From NCBI GenBank assembly GCA_964538575.1, contig CAZIGG010000151.1:1-6486 (forward strand): a stretch of 6,486 bases of DNA. The letters run 5' to 3'. This document shows, piece by piece, positions 4,619 through 6,486 of the stretch. The notes beneath the pieces are model-generated. The model was not told where the DNA came from. It did no database searches and worked only from the letters and a program-made list of their open reading frames with translations. Source of the stretch: UBA2336 sp964538575 (GTDB lineage: Bacteria; Bacteroidota; Bacteroidia; Cytophagales; Cyclobacteriaceae). Position 1 is the first letter of the stretch. Every line of letters begins with the position of its first letter. Both the position numbers and the translations under genes were made by a program.

Positions 4619-5275
4619 ATGAAATTCTTCATCGATACCGCAAACCTCAACGAAATAAAGGAAGCACACGACCTGGGCGTTTTGGATGGCGTAACCACCA
4701 ACCCTTCCCTGATGGCCAAAGAAGGCATTAAAGGCGCTGACAACATTAGGGCGCACTACAAAGCCATTTGTAACATCGTGGATAACAACGTGAGCGCGGA
4801 AGTTATCGCGACCGATTACGAGAACATCCTGAAAGAAGGAAAAGAACTCGCTAAAATCGATGACAAGATCGTGGTGAAAGTGCCCATGATTAAAGATGGC
4901 GTTAAAGCGATCAAGAAATTCTCAGGCGAAGGTATTCGCACAAACTGTACACTGGTGTTCTCCGCGGGTCAGGCGATCCTCGCTGCCAAAGCTGGCGCGA
5001 GCTACGTCTCCCCGTTCATCGGAAGATTGGATGATATTTCTCAGGACGGCCTGGAACTGATTTCGCAAATCCGCCTGATCTATGATAATTACGGATTTGA
5101 TACCGAAATACTTTCCGCTTCCGTTCGTCATGCCATGCACCTGATTCAGTGTGCTGAGATCGGATCAGATGTGGTAACGTGTCCCTTGAACGTAATCACA
5201 GGCCTGTTGAACCATCCGCTTACCGACAGCGGCCTGGCTAAATTCCTGGCGGATCATAAAAAAGTTAACGGGTAA
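4619..5275 (+). CDS. Transaldolase / fructose-6-phosphate aldolase family (TalC/FSA type)
   Basis: This cytoplasmic class I aldolase uses a Schiff-base lysine to transfer or split off a dihydroxyacetone unit, acting in the non-oxidative pentose phosphate pathway (transaldolase) or on fructose 6-phosphate (FSA). The 218-residue length is that of the short TalC/FSA subfamily, which forms decamers. Seen in order: MKFFIDTANLNEIKEA (1-16), GVTTNPSLMAKEG (24-36), the catalytic lysine Lys87 in VVKVPMIKDG, NCTLVFSAGQA (about 109-119), GASYVSPFIGRLDD (about 126-139) and the C-terminal ILSASVRHAMH and VVTCPLNVI. Sequence alone does not decide between transaldolase and FSA activity; in this phylum transaldolase is the usual annotation. 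Its stop TAA overlaps the downstream ATG by one base (TAATG), so it is probably coupled to the ftsE-like gene. Confidence 0.94.
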   Translation: MKFFIDTANLNEIKEAHDLGVLDGVTTNPSLMAKEGIKGADNIRAHYKAICNIVDNNVSAEVIATDYENILKEGKELAKIDDKIVVKVPMIKDGVKAIKKFSGEGIRTNCTLVFSAGQAILAAKAGASYVSPFIGRLDDISQDGLELISQIRLIYDNYGFDTEILSASVRHAMHLIQCAEIGSDVVTCPLNVITGLLNHPLTDSGLAKFLADHKKVNG

Positions 5276-5982
5276 TGTTCTCCACTGACCCGGTTGTCCG
5301 CGTAAGCGAGGCGCACATCTTTCAGGACAATAACACGGTTCTGAGAGACATCAATTTTGACATTGATAAAGGTGAATTCGTTTTTCTCGTGGGCAGAACA
5401 GGATCGGGTAAATCTTCCCTGCTCAAGACGCTTTACGCAGACCTTGATTTAAGACTGGGTGATATTGACGTTGCCGGCTTCAACATCCGGGGCATCAAGG
5501 ATTCCCAGGTTCCGAAGCTTCGCAGAAAGCTTGGCATCATCTTCCAGGATTTTCAATTATTCCCCGACCGCAGCATAGACGATAACCTGATGTTTGTTTT
5601 GAAGGCTACCGGCTGGAAAGAAAACGGTAAGATGCGGGCAAGAATGTCAGAAGTGTTAATGCAGGTTGGGCTCGGTTCAGTTGAAAAGAAAATGCCACAC
5701 CAGCTTTCGGGCGGTGAACAGCAACGCGTGGTAATTGCCCGTGCGTTATTAAATGAGCCTTTGATCCTGATCGCGGATGAACCAACCGGAAACCTCGACC
5801 CGGAAGTTTCTCATGGTATCTTAAAGCTGTTCCAGCAAATCAACAAAAGCGGAACCGCTGTTTTAATGGCCACACACGATTATCCATTGATTAAGAAATT
5901 CCCGGCCCGTATCCTGAAATGCGAAAACGGAAAGGTTGTTGACTCTGCTAAGGAGCCGTTCGAACTCGTTACGGAGTACTGA
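5275..5982 (+). CDS. ftsE: FtsE-like ABC transporter ATP-binding protein
   Basis: FtsE is the ATPase that, with the membrane protein FtsX, links the division machinery to activation of cell wall hydrolases at the septum. The 235-residue product is a single nucleotide-binding domain: Walker A GRTGSGKSS (40-48), Q-loop FQDFQLFPDRS (90-100), signature LSGGEQQR (144-151), Walker B LILIADEPTG (163-172), D-loop NLDP (173-176) and H-loop THD with His201. All ATPase residues are present. The FQDFQLF Q-loop and NLLYADLD-like region after Walker A (about 49-58) resemble FtsE more than LolD or MacB, but these related exporters cannot be fully excluded. Start at the ATG overlapping the transaldolase stop. 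No ftsX follows in the window; the next gene is unrelated. Confidence 0.85.
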   Translation: MFSTDPVVRVSEAHIFQDNNTVLRDINFDIDKGEFVFLVGRTGSGKSSLLKTLYADLDLRLGDIDVAGFNIRGIKDSQVPKLRRKLGIIFQDFQLFPDRSIDDNLMFVLKATGWKENGKMRARMSEVLMQVGLGSVEKKMPHQLSGGEQQRVVIARALLNEPLILIADEPTGNLDPEVSHGILKLFQQINKSGTAVLMATHDYPLIKKFPARILKCENGKVVDSAKEPFELVTEY

Positions 5983-6050
5983 AAATCATTTTGTCGGATT
6001 TCCCCCTCCCAAAGTCGCACCGGCACCGTCTTCAGATTGATTTCGTCCGG

Positions 6051-6058
6051 TATGTTTG
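6051..6058 (+). promoter_or_regulatory. Candidate -7 element for the SRPBCC gene
   Basis: TATGTTTG matches TAnnTTTG exactly and lies 42 bases before the ATG at 6101. No clear TTG lies 19-21 bases upstream, so support is moderate. The rest of the 118-base gap after ftsE shows no convincing terminator. Confidence 0.4.
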
Positions 6059-6100
6059 TCGTGTAATCAATCACGAATTGTAAATTCAAACATATAAAAC

Positions 6101-6486
6101 ATGGAAACGATGACGAAAAAAGCGATCACCATTCAGGCAACGGTTAACGCACCCGTTGAAAAAGTATGGAAGTACTGGAACGAGGCCGAGCACATCACCC
6201 GGTGGGCTTTTGCTTCTCCGGACTGGCATACCCCTAAAGCTGAAAATGACCTTCGGGTAGACGGAAAATTTTCAACTACCATGGCCGCCAAAGACGGCAG
6301 CGTCAGCTTTGACTTCGCAGGCATTTATACAAAGGTTGAAAAGCACAACTCAATTGAATACACAATGGCCGATGGCCGTAAAGTAAAAATCAGCTTTACT
6401 GCGGAGGGCAATCAAACTAAAGTCGTTGAAACGTTTGAACCGGAAAATGAAAACCCGGAAGACATGCAGCGTGATGGCTGGCAGGC
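6101..6486 (+). CDS. SRPBCC / AHSA1-domain protein, C-terminus cut by window edge
   Basis: The frame runs 128 codons from the ATG at 6101 to the end of the window without a stop. The product resembles the START-like SRPBCC superfamily, AHSA1 (Hsp90 ATPase activator C-terminal) branch: ITIQATVNAPVEKVWKYWNEAEHITRWAFASPDWH (about 9-43) forms the first strand and helices, followed by a beta-rich part with DLRVDGKFSTTM, FDFAGIYTKVEKHNSIEYTM and KVKISFTAEGNQTKVVETFE (to about 112). The last visible residues, DMQRDGWQA, match the start of the long C-terminal helix, so perhaps 15-20 residues are missing. These small soluble proteins bind hydrophobic ligands in a cavity, but the ligand cannot be predicted. 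A second Met at codon 4 is an alternative start. Confidence 0.85.
   Translation, partial: METMTKKAITIQATVNAPVEKVWKYWNEAEHITRWAFASPDWHTPKAENDLRVDGKFSTTMAAKDGSVSFDFAGIYTKVEKHNSIEYTMADGRKVKISFTAEGNQTKVVETFEPENENPEDMQRDGWQ

Noticed and set aside
4265..4622. Two plus-strand open frames (68 and 80 residues) crossing the higB upstream region and ffs
   Set aside because: They overlap the SRP RNA, the operator palindrome and the 5' part of higB, and have no protein-like conservation features.
4922..5140. 72-residue minus-strand open frame antisense to the transaldolase gene
   Set aside because: It is a shadow of the transaldolase reading frame, with no promoter or motif.
5880..6324. Minus-strand open frames of 69 and 63 residues near the end of ftsE and inside the SRPBCC gene
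   Set aside because: Both overlap better-supported plus-strand genes and lack motifs.

Overview
The window looks like chromosomal DNA from a Bacteroidota bacterium, most likely a Cytophagales relative. This is inferred from the short basic THX-type ribosomal protein, the absence of Shine-Dalgarno sequences, several promoter candidates of the Bacteroidota form (TTG, about 19 bases, then TAnnTTTG), and protein similarity recalled from memory. No database search was possible.

Left part, minus strand (about 1-3340): a tryptophan operon read leftwards as THX ribosomal protein gene, trpL leader peptide, attenuator, trpE, trpG, trpD (trpD runs off the left edge). The 18-codon leader peptide carries three consecutive Trp codons. 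It is followed by mutually exclusive hairpins: a 1:2 stem, a 10-bp antiterminator, and a GC-rich terminator with a T-rich tail just before trpE. This is a textbook ribosome-mediated attenuator, too short to appear as an ordinary gene call. TrpE and TrpG are the two subunits of anthranilate synthase, and TrpD carries out the next step. The trpG-trpD gap is filled by a degenerate 7-base-periodic repeat with a REP-like palindrome inside it.

Middle part (about 3340-4360): a 79-residue protein of unknown function on the plus strand, divergent from the THX gene. It ends one base from the end of a minus-strand higB-higA toxin-antitoxin pair. A perfect 13-bp inverted repeat just upstream of higB is the likely autoregulatory operator.

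Right part, plus strand (about 4386-6486): the small bacterial SRP RNA gene (ffs) with a near-ideal promoter, then a transaldolase-family gene (FSA/TalC type) whose stop codon overlaps the start of an FtsE-like ABC ATPase gene, then the 5' part of an SRPBCC/AHSA1-domain gene that runs off the right edge.

The most rewarding observations are the complete trp attenuator, its apparent placement downstream of a ribosomal protein gene with no terminator or clear promoter between them, the heptamer repeat inside the trp operon, and the possibly leaderless 79-residue gene.
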